DNA of 64,000 bases from positions 4,856,304 through 4,920,303 of the forward strand of contig NZ_RRCN01000001.1 of assembly GCF_003863965.1 (NCBI RefSeq). The letters run 5' to 3'. The notes beneath the pieces were generated by a model that made no database searches, was not told where the DNA came from, and saw only the letters and a list, made by a program, of their open reading frames with translations. Below are positions 1 to 8,763 of this stretch, in pieces (position 1 is the first letter of the stretch; the number at the start of each line of letters is the position of its first letter). This DNA is from Paenibacillus oralis. GTDB lineage: Bacteria > Bacillota > Bacilli > Paenibacillales > Paenibacillaceae. Made by a program: the position numbers and the translations under genes.

Positions 1-244
1 CGGTGCCGTTGACGATCAGTTTGATGGCGTAAGCTTCGCTATAACGGCCGGATACGGTGATCGTCCCGACTTCCACATCCTCGCCGTCCGCAGGCGTGTC
101 GATGGTCAAGGAGGACTCGGCCGATGCGGCGGGAAGCGAAGCCAGGGGCCATAGGGGAAGCAATGCCGCGGCCAGTAGCGCGATGCAGAGCCTAAACAAC
201 CAACAGGAAACGCCGCCATTCCGCTTCAAACGATGAGCTAACAT
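1..244 (-). CDS. Secreted protein, N-terminal part only (3' end outside window)
   Basis: Reading leftward from position 244 gives an open frame that runs off the window edge. It begins with a basic segment (HRLKRNGG), then a long hydrophobic stretch ending in ASLPAASA, a typical Sec signal peptide with a probable cleavage site near residue 42. The first mature residues (TIDTPADGEDVEVGTITVSG) resemble a bacterial Ig-like strand pattern common at the front of secreted Bacillales proteins. Two ATGs are present, at 250 and 244; GGGAG abuts the first and lies 6 nt before the second, so I chose 244. The function of the mature protein cannot be read from this fragment. Confidence 0.6.
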   Translation of the reverse strand, partial: MLAHRLKRNGGVSCWLFRLCIALLAAALLPLWPLASLPAASAESSLTIDTPADGEDVEVGTITVSGRYSEAYAIKLIVNGT

Positions 245-250
245 CTTCAT

Positions 251-546
251 CTCCCTCACTTTCACGCGGATGAGCACCCGCCGATTTTTTCTCATTGTAG
301 CGGCAATACTTGGAAAGGGAAATATCCGTATATCGTCCTTTAAAGGGAGCTTGTTTTGGGGGTGGTGGGGGAAGTGGGGTTGCGGTTTGGCTGATTGGAA
401 AAATCTAATCAACGATGCTATTTGGTGATAGCCTTCCAATTCTATTGGATAATTCCAATGTAGGTTGGGCACCGGTACGTTTTTTGGCAGAGAATGCCTA
501 TTAAAGATGCTATACTAGGATTATCCGGCGAATAAAGGAGTTATAT
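251..546. promoter_or_regulatory. Divergent intergenic region with an extended -10 promoter
   Basis: About 300 bp separate the minus-strand secreted protein from the plus-strand Syd-like gene. TGCTATACT at 508-516 fits an extended -10 (TGn before the hexamer) and AAAGGAG at 534-540 is the ribosome binding site for the gene at 547. No -35 is convincing at 17 bp. I see nothing else that can be named in the rest of the stretch. Confidence 0.35.
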
Positions 547-1077
547 ATGACACTTAAAGAGACACTTCAACACTTTCTACAACAACATTATCCAGGTGCC
601 TATCAAGTAAATACGGAACAAGTTGATTTTTCGGCGTCCGAGCGGGAGTTGGGGTTTACGCTTCATCCGGAACTGAAAGAATATTACGGGGGTTTTTATT
701 TTGAGGAGCTGGAAGGGGTTATCGATGCGTCCCAGGTGCCGCCCACGGATCAATGGGGGAACTGGTTTGAATTCAATAAAGAATTTAAGCTCCATATCGC
801 GCTTCAGGGCTTGGACCAAAGCCAGGCAATTAGTGAACAGCTCATGTATAACTACACCGCATGGACCGGCGGAAATGACTTTGGACAGCGGATCTGGATC
901 GGTTCCATCTATGCGAATATCGGCGAAATTTTGCTGGTTTTCAACAATCAAATGGGGGCGGTTGAATGGATTGACACGGAATACGGAAATTTTGGCGATT
1001 TGGAGCAAGATCCCAATGGCGTGCTGACCCATTCCATCACCGCATTAATACAGGCGTTAGAAGCCATAAAGCTCTAG
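547..1077 (+). CDS. SUKH-superfamily (Syd/SMI1-like) protein
   Basis: A soluble 176-residue protein with no signal peptide. The middle (HPELKEYYGGFYFEELEG) and the C-terminal pattern (IGEILLVFNNQMGAVEWID, then a DPNGVLTHSI segment) resemble the SUKH superfamily, especially the SecY-interacting Syd branch. Known SUKH proteins act in protein-protein contacts, including immunity to contact-dependent toxins, and E. coli Syd binds SecY. No toxin gene is adjacent, so an immunity role is not supported here. It has its own extended -10 promoter and a good ribosome binding site 6 nt before ATG, and looks monocistronic. Family assignment is by pattern only. Confidence 0.6.
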   Translation: MTLKETLQHFLQQHYPGAYQVNTEQVDFSASERELGFTLHPELKEYYGGFYFEELEGVIDASQVPPTDQWGNWFEFNKEFKLHIALQGLDQSQAISEQLMYNYTAWTGGNDFGQRIWIGSIYANIGEILLVFNNQMGAVEWIDTEYGNFGDLEQDPNGVLTHSITALIQALEAIKL

Positions 1078-1202
1078 GATCTGGATACCTGCAAAAGCGG
1101 ATGCGAAGAACCGCTGAATGCGTTTCGGAATTTCATTCCCATCAAAGTGTATCCGTGTTAAGATATATGAAAATTCTGGAAAGTAAAAAGGAGGAACATC
1201 CC

Positions 1203-1778
1203 TTGGACGTAAATCAAGTCTATTTGGAAAGTGTGGAGAAGCTATTTCTGTACTATAAAACGCTGGGAGAAAAAGCGATGGATCAATTGGAACCTGACCA
1301 ATGGTTCGTCGCTTTTAACGAGGATTCCAACAGCATTGCCACGATCGTAAAGCACTTGTGGGGAAACATGCTTTCGCGCTGGACCGATTTTCTTACGTCT
1401 GACGGGGAGAAACCTTGGCGCAACCGCGATGTCGAGTTTGAAAATGACATCCTAAGCCAAGAGGAACTGCTGCAAAAATGGAATGAAGGCTGGGATTGCT
1501 TGCTGAGCGCGATTCGTTCCCTCCGTCCGGATCAATTGACGCAAGTTATTTATATCCGCAATGAAGGGCACACCGTTATGGATGCGATCAACAGGCAGCT
1601 GGCGCATTACCCTTACCATGTCGGGCAGATCATTTATGCTGCCAAGATCCTGAAGAAAACGGACTGGGACAGCTTGTCCATCCCAAAAAAACGCTCCAAT
1701 CAATATAATGAGACAAAATTTTCCCAAGACAAGGCCGTCAAAAACTTTACCGACGATGAACTGAAGCGCTTGAAGTAA
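1203..1778 (+). CDS. DUF1572 family protein (DinB-like four-helix fold)
   Basis: The frame is open from 1101, but AAAAGGAGG at 1187-1194 sits 8 nt before a TTG at 1203, giving the N-terminus (M)DVNQVYLESVEKLF, the usual start for DUF1572 (B. subtilis YizA-like). The protein is about 191 residues. The conserved features are the early HLWGNMLSRWTDFL histidine helix and the late HYPYHVGQIIYAAK segment; these histidines sit where DinB-superfamily proteins bind a divalent metal. Family members are often linked to thiol-dependent or detoxification reactions, but no substrate can be inferred. The next gene starts 18 nt downstream, so the two are probably co-transcribed. Confidence 0.75.
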   Translation: MDVNQVYLESVEKLFLYYKTLGEKAMDQLEPDQWFVAFNEDSNSIATIVKHLWGNMLSRWTDFLTSDGEKPWRNRDVEFENDILSQEELLQKWNEGWDCLLSAIRSLRPDQLTQVIYIRNEGHTVMDAINRQLAHYPYHVGQIIYAAKILKKTDWDSLSIPKKRSNQYNETKFSQDKAVKNFTDDELKRLK

Positions 1779-1796
1779 GGGGGGAAAGCCACACTC

Positions 1797-3335
1797 ATGG
1801 TCACTGATTTCAATCAACTTCGCCAAATCGCGCAAACCATCGTCACAATCCCTCCTCACTACCGGCTGGAGATGGAGGACAGCGTTCCCCAGGAGGAAGA
1901 GCGGGAACGTTGTTTTATTTGGGAGGATCCCGGCGATGAGGAGCAGCAAATTGAAGTCTCTCTGGATATCGCCACAGGGATTCTTACCCGGCTAAGTATA
2001 AACGGGCCGGAAGAGGACCACGGGACGGAAGCCGAAAGCCTTATGGCGGATGAAGATAAGCTTAAGCTGGCGAAAAAGGCCGCGGATGCCTTTGTAGCCG
2101 AATATCATCCCGAGCCTGACAAACTGACCATTTGCGAAACGATGAAAAGACGAATTCCGCATACGTTCGCCTATCGCCAGGAGGCCGGGGGCTTGCCGCT
2201 TCCGGACACGGGGTGTGAGCTGACGGTGGATCACCGCTTCAACGTCACGCGTTATCGGCTGGAAAGCCGGTTGGACAAGGCGATTCCTATACCGGATTGG
2301 CCCAATGCCATTACGCCTGAAGCGCAAATTTTAGAGGAACTCAAACAATGTCTGCGGATGAAGCCCATTATTTTGAACCTGCATCCTTCCATCTATGAAA
2401 TGAAAGGCACCGAACCGGAAGACCGGCTTGTTTATGAGCCGGAGCCGGACCATGCCCTGATCGACGCGACCACCGGCCGCGACCTGTTCGGGCCTGATCA
2501 TTATGTTTTGCCGCCGAGCCGCCCGCTATCTTCGAATGAGAACATAACGCAAGCGCCGCCTCTTTCGGAAGAGTCCTGGGAGCAGCGGCTGGGTATCGAC
2601 ATGAACCGTTATGTCCTGGAGAAATCTTCGGACGATGGGGAAAGAGTGAAGCGGATTTATCAGCTTAAGACGCAAGAGGAAGAGGAGAATGAACGGGAAC
2701 GGGATCCACTGTCGGCGGAAGGTTATATGGAGCGGAAATGGGGAGACAAGCTGCGCTTTTTCCGCAAAACTTCGATTATGGTGCAGGTGGAGAAATCGAC
2801 GGGACGGCTGGCAGGTTACCACCATACGGGCTGTGGCGAAGAAGGAAGTCCCGCGTTCAGCCGAGCCGAATGCTGGGAAGTGGCGGAACGGTTTTTACGG
2901 ATGGTTTTCCCGGATTATACGAAGTATCTCCAACTGCAAATCGATGCCGAGGACGAGGGGGAAGAGGAGCGCTCCAGGGAATTTTTTTACCTGCCGGTTT
3001 ATATCCATGGTGTCCCCGTCCATCTCGAACGGGTAACGATCAGCGTGTGCACTGCTACCGGAACCGTTTGCATGTATATGGGGACTTCTTATGAAATGAT
3101 CGAGGCTCTCGCTTCACGGCAATTCCATCCGGCGATTACGCCTGAACAGGCCTTCGAGTTATATGCCGGGCAACTGAAACTTCGCCTGAAGTGGTTTTTG
3201 GATCGTGATCAAGCGCTGCCGGAGTACCGGCTTGTGTATCAATCCGATACTGCGGTGACGAATAGCCTTGGGAAAAAGCGACGCCTCGCTTTTATCGACG
3301 CGGTGACCGGGGAGTTTATTTTGCGGAAGGAATAG
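1797..3335 (+). CDS. YcdB/YcdC-like repeat protein (PepSY-related), cytoplasmic form
   Basis: A 512-residue, strongly acidic protein with two copies of the YcdB/YcdC-type module: an amphipathic beta unit ending in a GY or TG turn, then a helix (AKKAADAFVAEYHPE, and later CWEVAERFLRMVFPDY). The C-terminal YRLVYQSDTAVTN followed by IDAVTGEFI is the typical PepSY-like ending. Unlike most family members there is no signal peptide or membrane anchor, so it is predicted cytoplasmic. PepSY-like proteins are often protease inhibitors or regulators; no specific role can be inferred. It follows the DUF1572 gene after 18 nt with GGGGGAAAG upstream of ATG. Confidence 0.6.
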   Translation: MVTDFNQLRQIAQTIVTIPPHYRLEMEDSVPQEEERERCFIWEDPGDEEQQIEVSLDIATGILTRLSINGPEEDHGTEAESLMADEDKLKLAKKAADAFVAEYHPEPDKLTICETMKRRIPHTFAYRQEAGGLPLPDTGCELTVDHRFNVTRYRLESRLDKAIPIPDWPNAITPEAQILEELKQCLRMKPIILNLHPSIYEMKGTEPEDRLVYEPEPDHALIDATTGRDLFGPDHYVLPPSRPLSSNENITQAPPLSEESWEQRLGIDMNRYVLEKSSDDGERVKRIYQLKTQEEEENERERDPLSAEGYMERKWGDKLRFFRKTSIMVQVEKSTGRLAGYHHTGCGEEGSPAFSRAECWEVAERFLRMVFPDYTKYLQLQIDAEDEGEEERSREFFYLPVYIHGVPVHLERVTISVCTATGTVCMYMGTSYEMIEALASRQFHPAITPEQAFELYAGQLKLRLKWFLDRDQALPEYRLVYQSDTAVTNSLGKKRRLAFIDAVTGEFILRKE

Positions 3336-3349
3336 GCAGGAAGTTCGGC

Positions 3350-3643
3350 TCAACCTAGAAATCGGCGCTTGACAGCCGGCTGCTGGAACGACGACCCGTC
3401 GGCTGGACTAACCGTGGCAGGACCAACCGTCGGCAGGACCTTCAAAATAGCGGTACTTTATGTACTTATTATCCGGAATTAATCATATTGGTTCCCGTTA
3501 GCGGCATTTTTTGTACTTATTTTCCTACGAATGGTCCGGAACGCGGGCATTTCCTTGTGATTCGAGAAAATAACGACATTATTTTCCTCTATTTCACTCA
3601 AATGGATGGATATCGGTGAAATAAAGCCATTTTTTGTTCTTAT
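3350..3643 (+). repeat. Dispersed intergenic repeat, copy A (about 295 bp)
   Basis: This fills most of the 356-bp gap before the GNAT gene. It starts CAACCTAGAAATCGG and contains several GCGGCA-plus-T-run units such as TTAGCGGCATTTTTTGTAC. The whole segment matches the reverse complement of 14908-15234 along its length, with shared words including CAACCTAGAAATCGG, GCGGCATTTTTTGT and CGGGCATTT. No open frame of interest lies inside. It begins just after the YcdB-like stop codon. Confidence 0.8.
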
Positions 3644-3691
3644 ATTCTTCGTTTCAGGCATACGATCAACTTAAATAAGGAGCGATAATGG

Positions 3692-4252
3692 ATGAAATAT
3701 TTTAAAAAAATGGAAGCGGACAGGCTGTATTTGTCCCCGGTAAATCCGGAGGATATAGAAATATACACAAAGTGGATCAATAACTTATCTTTGTCTTTGA
3801 AAATAGGTTCTCCCGCCGAAGTGTTCAGTTTGCCGCGGGAAAAAAGCGTACTCGAAAATATAGCCCGGGAAGGGCAAAATTTTGCGATTGTGTTGAAAAA
3901 TAATGACGAACTGATCGGGAATTGTTCTTTGTTTGCCATCGATCAGATTCGAAGAGTCGCGGAACTCGGTATTTTTGTCGGCGAAGATCGGTATAGAGGT
4001 ATGGGCTACGGGGCGGAAGCCATCAAGCTGCTGTGCGAATACGGCTTTAAAATACTAAACTTAAACAACATCATGCTTCGGGTTTTCGAGTTTAACGAGC
4101 CGGCCATCAAGTGTTACGAAAAATCCGGGTTCCGCCTTTTTGGAAGAAGAAGCCGGAGCTATCTCGTTAACGGCAAAGCTTACGACGAATTGTATATGGA
4201 AATTTTGCAAGATGGGATAACCTCTCATTATCTGGACGCCGTACTGCCTTAA
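3692..4252 (+). CDS. GNAT N-acetyltransferase, RimJ/RimL type
   Basis: A 186-residue GNAT enzyme that would transfer acetyl from acetyl-CoA to an amine. ADRLYLSPVNPEDIEIYTKWIN is the RimJ/L-type N-terminal strand and helix. The acetyl-CoA pyrophosphate loop is RGMGYGAEAIKLL (an R/QxxGxG motif), and NEPAIKCYEKSGFRLFGR is the usual C-terminal NxxAxxxYEKxGF segment. The ATG at 3692 follows AAGGAG; an ATG four bases upstream is out of frame. The acetyl acceptor is unknown. A second GNAT gene follows after 33 nt. Confidence 0.85.
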   Translation: MKYFKKMEADRLYLSPVNPEDIEIYTKWINNLSLSLKIGSPAEVFSLPREKSVLENIAREGQNFAIVLKNNDELIGNCSLFAIDQIRRVAELGIFVGEDRYRGMGYGAEAIKLLCEYGFKILNLNNIMLRVFEFNEPAIKCYEKSGFRLFGRRSRSYLVNGKAYDELYMEILQDGITSHYLDAVLP

Positions 4253-4285
4253 AAGGGGAGAAATAATTTATAAAAGAGGTGGACC

Positions 4286-5098
4286 ATGCCCTGCTCATTG
4301 CCGTCGGAAACATTAATCCAACAAATCGTTTCATCCGAAAACGATTATATGTATGATCGGATGTTGGCCATTCAAAGCAAGCCGGGCAATCCCGAGGGAG
4401 TTGAACTCCGCCGGTTCGGCAACGCCTTGTGCATCTACAGCCGGACCATGCCCTGGCCTTCTTTTAATACCGTAAAAGGATTAACTGCTGCGGACGGGGA
4501 ATTCATCGACCCGATCATTGAGTTTTACAAAACAAAAGGGCGGAAACCTCAATTCGAACTCGTCCCGTCGTTTGCGGATCAGCATGTACTTGCCCGTTTG
4601 GCCGAACGCGGATTTTTTCAGTCGGGATTTCACACCTCATTACACCTTTCCGAGCCCCAAACTCCCCATATCGACGAAATGGATGGAATCACCGTTAAAG
4701 AACTTCAGGAAGACGAGTTTATGACCTATGCCATGATTCATTGCCGGGGAACCGGGCTATCGGACGATGGCATACCTTACGTCGCCGAAAATAACAAAGT
4801 GCTTTATGGAAGGCCCGGCTGGAAATTTTATTTGGCCTATGTGAAGGAGGAGCCTGCCGCCGCCGGCGTGATGTATATCAAGGACAGCATAGCTTCGTTC
4901 ACTTTTGCGGCCACTTTGCCGCAATTCCGGAATCGTGGCTTGCAGCAAAGGCTGTTGCATCGGCGGATCGCGGAGGCATCCCGCCAGGGGTGCAAGCTGG
5001 CCGTCGGCCAGTGCGCTTTTTTATCGCAAAGTCACAGAAACATGGAACGGGCCGGCATGAAAACCGCCTACGTCAGAACAAGCTGGACCGTACGATAA
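4286..5098 (+). CDS. GNAT N-acetyltransferase with N-terminal extension domain
   Basis: A 270-residue protein, longer than a single GNAT domain. Residues 1-130 form a degenerate GNAT-like half (FIDPIIEFYKTKGRKPQFEL). Residues 135-270 carry the recognisable catalytic half with PQFRNRGLQQRLLHRRIAEA as the acetyl-CoA loop and the late QCAFLSQSHRNMERAGMK as the N-x-x-x-x-G-M segment. The two-lobe organisation resembles other Bacillales tandem GNAT proteins. GAGGTGG precedes ATG. It is followed by a strong bidirectional terminator, closing this two-gene unit. Confidence 0.75.
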   Translation: MPCSLPSETLIQQIVSSENDYMYDRMLAIQSKPGNPEGVELRRFGNALCIYSRTMPWPSFNTVKGLTAADGEFIDPIIEFYKTKGRKPQFELVPSFADQHVLARLAERGFFQSGFHTSLHLSEPQTPHIDEMDGITVKELQEDEFMTYAMIHCRGTGLSDDGIPYVAENNKVLYGRPGWKFYLAYVKEEPAAAGVMYIKDSIASFTFAATLPQFRNRGLQQRLLHRRIAEASRQGCKLAVGQCAFLSQSHRNMERAGMKTAYVRTSWTVR

Positions 5099-5143
5099 AA
5101 CGGAAGGCGGGAGGAAGGAAGCGTTCATCGATTTAACGCACCT

Positions 5144-5189
5144 AAAAACGGGAAACCCGCCGCTTAACGCTCCCGGGCTTCCCGTTTTT
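5144..5189. terminator. Bidirectional rho-independent terminator
   Basis: The arms AAAAACGGGAAACCCG and CGGGCTTCCCGTTTTT flank a 14-base loop and give A-run/T-run tails on both strands. It lies between the convergent GNAT gene and the GH16 gene and can serve both. Confidence 0.85.
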
Positions 5190-5208
5190 CGTTCGGTTCA
5201 AGTACCGC

Positions 5209-6459
5209 CTAGCTCACTTTCGTAAACAACCATTTCTGCGCATCCGTTCCGTTGTCGGTGTACTGCTGAACCACCGCTCCGTCCGCCGTTGAGGAGCTGG
5301 ACACGTCCATGACCAGGCCGCTGACTTTGGAAACCAGCTTATAGTAACCTCCGCCTACATCGACGATCTTCCACCGCTGGGCATCGGTTCCGTTATCGTT
5401 CCACTGCTGCAGCTGCACGCCGCTGGCCTTGCTTGAGCTCGGCACATCCAGTACTTTGCCGCTATGCACCGCCGTCAGTTTATAATAACCGTTGCCCATA
5501 TGCTCTACCTTGAAGCGCTGGTTGGTTGCGGTGTAATTGGTCCACTGCTGCATTTTGGCCCCGTCCGCCATGGAGACGTCCGTCACGTCCAGCACTTTGC
5601 CGCTGGCTTTAGAGGTTAAAGTATAAACGGCGCCGCTTTCAATGTTGGATGAATTGCCAGAGGCTTGATATACCCGCACATAGTCAACCAGCATTTGCGA
5701 CGGGAAGGGCGTCGAACCGTTCGGACTTCCGGGCCAATTGCCGCCGACCGCAAGATTCAGCAAGATGAAAAACGGCTTTTGGAATTCCTCGGTGTTCCCG
5801 GTTCCGTTTTCGATATAAAATTCATTGAATTGATTGCCGTCCACGAACCAGCGAATGTATTTGGAGTCCCATTCGATGCTGTACGTATGATATTGGGAAA
5901 AGTCCAGGTTCCCGGATGTCCGTCCATAATCCGCATGCCCGCCCGCATCCCAATGTACGGTGCCGTTTACGAACGGATTGTGGTTGACCCGTTCCATAAT
6001 ATCGATTTCCCCGCAATAAGGCCAGCCGACCGTGGAAATGTTGGAACCCAGCATCCAAAATGCCGGCCACAGCCCTTGTCCGGAGGGAAGTTTGATTTTG
6101 GCTTCCACTTTGCCGTAAGTAAAGTTTTTCAGCCCCTGGGTTTTGATGCGGGCCGAAGTGTAATTCATGCCGCCATAGGATTCCTTCTGCGCTGTGATGA
6201 CCAGATTGCCGCCCGTCACCTGCAGGTTCTGCGGCCGGTTGGTGTAATACTGCAGCTCGTTGTTCCCCCAGCCTCCGCTGCCGGTGCCGATTTCGGCGGT
6301 CCAGTTGGCCGTATTCAGCGAGGAGCCGTTAAATTCGTCGCTCCAAACGAGTTTCCAATCGGTTGCGGCGGAAGCGCTGGGATTTGCAGCAGGAAAAAAA
6401 GACAGGATGAGAGTAAACAGCAGAAACAGGTAGAGCGGTTTGCCAAGCTTCAACATCAT
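5209..6459 (-). CDS. Secreted GH16 beta-glucanase with C-terminal ricin-type lectin domain
   Basis: A predicted endo-beta-1,3(4)-glucanase acting outside the cell on laminarin- or lichenan-like beta-glucans. The signal peptide ends near PSASA. The GH16 domain (about residues 33-265) contains WPAFWMLG and the catalytic motif GEIDIME, with E151 as nucleophile and E156 as acid/base in the numbering from the ATG used here, and ends in LVDYVRVYQ. Residues ~278-416 form a three-lobed beta-trefoil with repeated QQW and GKVLDV motifs, a carbohydrate-binding CBM13/ricin-like tail. A GTG at 6465 overlaps the ribosome binding site; AAGGAG lies 7 nt before ATG 6459, so I prefer 6459. Confidence 0.92.
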   Translation of the reverse strand: MMLKLGKPLYLFLLFTLILSFFPAANPSASAATDWKLVWSDEFNGSSLNTANWTAEIGTGSGGWGNNELQYYTNRPQNLQVTGGNLVITAQKESYGGMNYTSARIKTQGLKNFTYGKVEAKIKLPSGQGLWPAFWMLGSNISTVGWPYCGEIDIMERVNHNPFVNGTVHWDAGGHADYGRTSGNLDFSQYHTYSIEWDSKYIRWFVDGNQFNEFYIENGTGNTEEFQKPFFILLNLAVGGNWPGSPNGSTPFPSQMLVDYVRVYQASGNSSNIESGAVYTLTSKASGKVLDVTDVSMADGAKMQQWTNYTATNQRFKVEHMGNGYYKLTAVHSGKVLDVPSSSKASGVQLQQWNDNGTDAQRWKIVDVGGGYYKLVSKVSGLVMDVSSSSTADGAVVQQYTDNGTDAQKWLFTKVS

Positions 6460-6644
6460 TTTCACTCCTTTTTAAAGTTTGTTCAAAAAACATCACTAAA
6501 TGACAGCGTTATCATAAAATTACATTTCCATTATAAGGTGAGAAATGATATTTTTACAACTAAAATTTTCATATTTTCCAAAATAGGTTTATAGGATTCA
6601 GAAAATGGATGTATAATCATGGGAATAAGGTAGGAGGGGAAGCT

Positions 6645-7205
6645 ATGAAATTCATCGTTTTGTTCGGGCCGCAGGCGGTGGGCAAGATGACCGTTGGACA
6701 GGAGCTGGCGAAAATCACGGGACTAAAACTGTTCCATAACCACATGACCATAGAATTGGTTTCCCAGTTCTTTGACTACGGCACGCCGGCCGGAAAAAGA
6801 TTGGTCAGCTTATTCCGGCGGGAAATATTTGAAGAAGTGTCGAAAAGCGATCTTCCCGGGTTGATTTTTACATATGTGTGGGCGTTTAATCTACAGGAGG
6901 ATTGGGATTACGTCCGGCAAATCAGCGATTTGTTCGAATCCAGGGGCGCGGAGGTGTATTGGGTTGAGCTTGAGGCGGATTTGGCCGCAAGGCTGGAACG
7001 AAACAAGGACCCGCACCGGCTGCAGCATAAACCTACGAAAAGAAACATTAAACGTTCCGAGCAAGATTTGTTGAAAACCATGGAAAAATACAGGCTGAAC
7101 TCTAACGAAGGCGAGATCCGGAAAGAAAACTATATAAAAATCAACAATACTTTCCTAAGTCCAGAAGAAACCGCAAAGGCCATCCGGGAAAGGTTTAGGT
7201 TATAA
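6645..7205 (+). CDS. P-loop NTPase, small-molecule kinase-like
   Basis: A 186-residue cytoplasmic protein. The N-terminal IVLFGPQAVGKMTVGQELA is a Walker A loop (GxxxxGKM). It is followed by LKLFHNHMTIELV, an arrangement seen in shikimate/gluconate/chloramphenicol-phosphotransferase-like kinases, and by a lid region rich in R and K (LERNKDPHRLQHKPTKRN). The natural substrate is unknown. The frame is open upstream from 6609, but TAGGAGGGGAAGCT precedes ATG 6645 and gives the family start MKFIVLFGP. Upstream is the 180-bp divergent gap with the GH16 gene, where I see no clear operator. Confidence 0.75.
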   Translation: MKFIVLFGPQAVGKMTVGQELAKITGLKLFHNHMTIELVSQFFDYGTPAGKRLVSLFRREIFEEVSKSDLPGLIFTYVWAFNLQEDWDYVRQISDLFESRGAEVYWVELEADLAARLERNKDPHRLQHKPTKRNIKRSEQDLLKTMEKYRLNSNEGEIRKENYIKINNTFLSPEETAKAIRERFRL

Positions 7206-7226
7206 TGGAACAATAGGAGAAACCAC

Positions 7227-7313
7227 GTGTACGAAACCGAATATTATGATGTTTTTACGCCGGACCGGATCAAGCTTGGCACGAAGATGAAGGAGCTTGT
7301 ACAGGAAGCCTGA
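7227..7313 (+). CDS. Very short ORF, possible gene remnant
   Basis: GTG at 7227 follows AGGAGA with 6 nt spacing and opens a 28-codon frame (VYETEYYDVFTPDRIKLG, then a short charged helix) ending at TGA 7313. It lies in the 126-bp gap between the kinase-like and VanZ-GNAT genes. The opening vaguely resembles the front of a NUDIX-type protein, which would make it a remnant, but it is too short to assign. It may not be translated. Confidence 0.25.
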   Translation: MYETEYYDVFTPDRIKLGTKMKELVQEA

Positions 7314-7331
7314 AGGGGGATTAGAGAAGTA

Positions 7332-8234
7332 TTGTTGAGATCCGCGCGCGGCAAGGCCTTCATTTTGCTCATCGGTTATTCGCTGCTATTAATCTACTGG
7401 ATGCTTTTTGGATTCGGCAGAGTGTCCCATAGTACGTATATGTATAATCTCAAGCCTTTTTCCACGATTGGCCTTTATCTTCGCTCGTATGATTTTATGT
7501 CCGGAATCTGGCTGGTCAATTTGATTGGAAATATCGGCGTCTTCGTTCCGTTCGGCATCCTGCTGCCTGTCGTTTTTCGAGGCAACCTGAGAAGGTCATG
7601 GGCCGTTTTTATAACCGGCGTTTTTGTGTTGGAGTCGCTCCAGCTTCTATTAAAAAAAGGCAGCTTTGACGTAGACGATTTTATTTTAAATGCGTTAGGT
7701 TTTGGACTGGGCTTGGGAATTTATAAAATCTGTGAATGGATAATTAAAAAAGGAGATTATCTTATGAACCCCTCTATTTCAATCAAACAAGCCGGTTCGG
7801 AGGATTTGGAGGAACTGGCTGTATTGTTTAACGAGTATCGTATCTTTTATGAGCAAGCTTCCGATGTGGAGGGGGCCACGCGGTTTTTGTCGGAACGGCT
7901 GTCCCGGAATGAATCTGTCGTATTTCTCGCCGTTGATGGGGCCGATCAAAAGCCGATTGGGTTCACGCAACTGTATCCGTCCTTCTCTTCGGTATCGATG
8001 AAGCGTTTGTGGGTTCTCAACGATCTTTACGTTCGGGAGGAGTACCGCAAACAGGGGGCGGGGAAGCTGCTGCTGGAAGCGGCTAGAACTCATGCGCTGC
8101 AGACAAACGCCAAAGGACTGGAGCTGTCCACGGCCATCACCAATGAGCGGGCCCAACGGCTTTACGAAAAAAAAGGATATATCAAGGATACGGAGTTTTA
8201 TCACTACTTCTTAACTTTGCAGCCGGAGGTATAA
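7332..8234 (+). CDS. VanZ-like membrane domain fused in frame to a GNAT acetyltransferase
   Basis: A single open frame of 300 codons joins two unrelated modules. Residues 1-142 are a VanZ-like membrane protein with about four hydrophobic segments and the family marker SFDVDDFILNALGFGLG. Residues 145-300 are a complete GNAT domain with EEYRKQGAGKLLLEAARTHA as acetyl-CoA loop and NERAQRLYEKKGY near the end. The VanZ part has no stop codon before the GNAT part, which has its own ribosome binding site and ATG at 7764. Either a membrane-tethered acetyltransferase is made, or two products come from one frame. Start is TTG 7332 (TTG TTG), with GGGGGA some 12 nt upstream. Confidence 0.75.
   Translation: MLRSARGKAFILLIGYSLLLIYWMLFGFGRVSHSTYMYNLKPFSTIGLYLRSYDFMSGIWLVNLIGNIGVFVPFGILLPVVFRGNLRRSWAVFITGVFVLESLQLLLKKGSFDVDDFILNALGFGLGLGIYKICEWIIKKGDYLMNPSISIKQAGSEDLEELAVLFNEYRIFYEQASDVEGATRFLSERLSRNESVVFLAVDGADQKPIGFTQLYPSFSSVSMKRLWVLNDLYVREEYRKQGAGKLLLEAARTHALQTNAKGLELSTAITNERAQRLYEKKGYIKDTEFYHYFLTLQPEV
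7750..7766 (+). promoter_or_regulatory. Internal ribosome binding site inside the VanZ-GNAT frame
   Basis: AAAGGAG at about 7749-7754 is followed 9 nt later by the in-frame ATG at 7764. This gives a standard translation start for a stand-alone 156-residue GNAT protein (MNPSISIKQAGSEDLEELA) within the longer frame. Confidence 0.65.
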
Positions 8235-8235
8235 A

Positions 8236-8748
8236 ATGAAGATCGATTTCCCCGTCTCGGACAAGCTTCATTTGCGGCTAACGACACCCGAGGATATTGA
8301 ATTCGTTCTTGCAGCCGAGCAGGATGCGCAGAACCGGCAATTCATCACCCTTTGGACGAAAGAGCGGCATCTCCAGGCCTTGGATCAAAAGGATTGCCTG
8401 CACCTCGTCATCGAGGATAAAAGCCGCCGTCCGGTTGGATTTGCGATGCTGTTTGGTATCGAAATCAGCAATCATAACATTGAACTGAGGAGAATCGTCA
8501 TCGTCGATAAGGGCAAAGGATACGGAAAAGAAGCGCTGGAATTGGTTAAAACATTGGTTTTTACCGGCCTTGGGGCCCATCGGCTGTGGCTTGACGTGAA
8601 AGATTTCAATTTGCGGGCGCAGCATGTTTACGAATCGGCTGGTTTTCAAATCGAAGGGAAGCTGAGGGAATGCGTAAAGGTTAATGATCGATACGACTCT
8701 TTATTTGTCATGGGCATGCTGGATCGGGAATATTTCGGGCGGTCCTAA
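8236..8748 (+). CDS. GNAT N-acetyltransferase, RimJ/RimL-SpeG type
   Basis: A 170-residue GNAT enzyme with N-terminal DKLHLRLTTPEDIEFVLAAE, acetyl-CoA loop KGKGYGKEALELVKTLVF and C-terminal NLRAQHVYESAGFQIEGKLR, the standard RimJ/L signature. RimJ/L-type enzymes acetylate protein N-termini, and SpeG-like ones polyamines; the acceptor here is unknown. It starts 2 nt after the VanZ-GNAT stop with GGAGG just upstream, so the two are surely co-transcribed and may be translationally coupled. Confidence 0.87.
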   Translation: MKIDFPVSDKLHLRLTTPEDIEFVLAAEQDAQNRQFITLWTKERHLQALDQKDCLHLVIEDKSRRPVGFAMLFGIEISNHNIELRRIVIVDKGKGYGKEALELVKTLVFTGLGAHRLWLDVKDFNLRAQHVYESAGFQIEGKLRECVKVNDRYDSLFVMGMLDREYFGRS

Positions 8749-8763
8749 AAAATTCTGCGGGAG

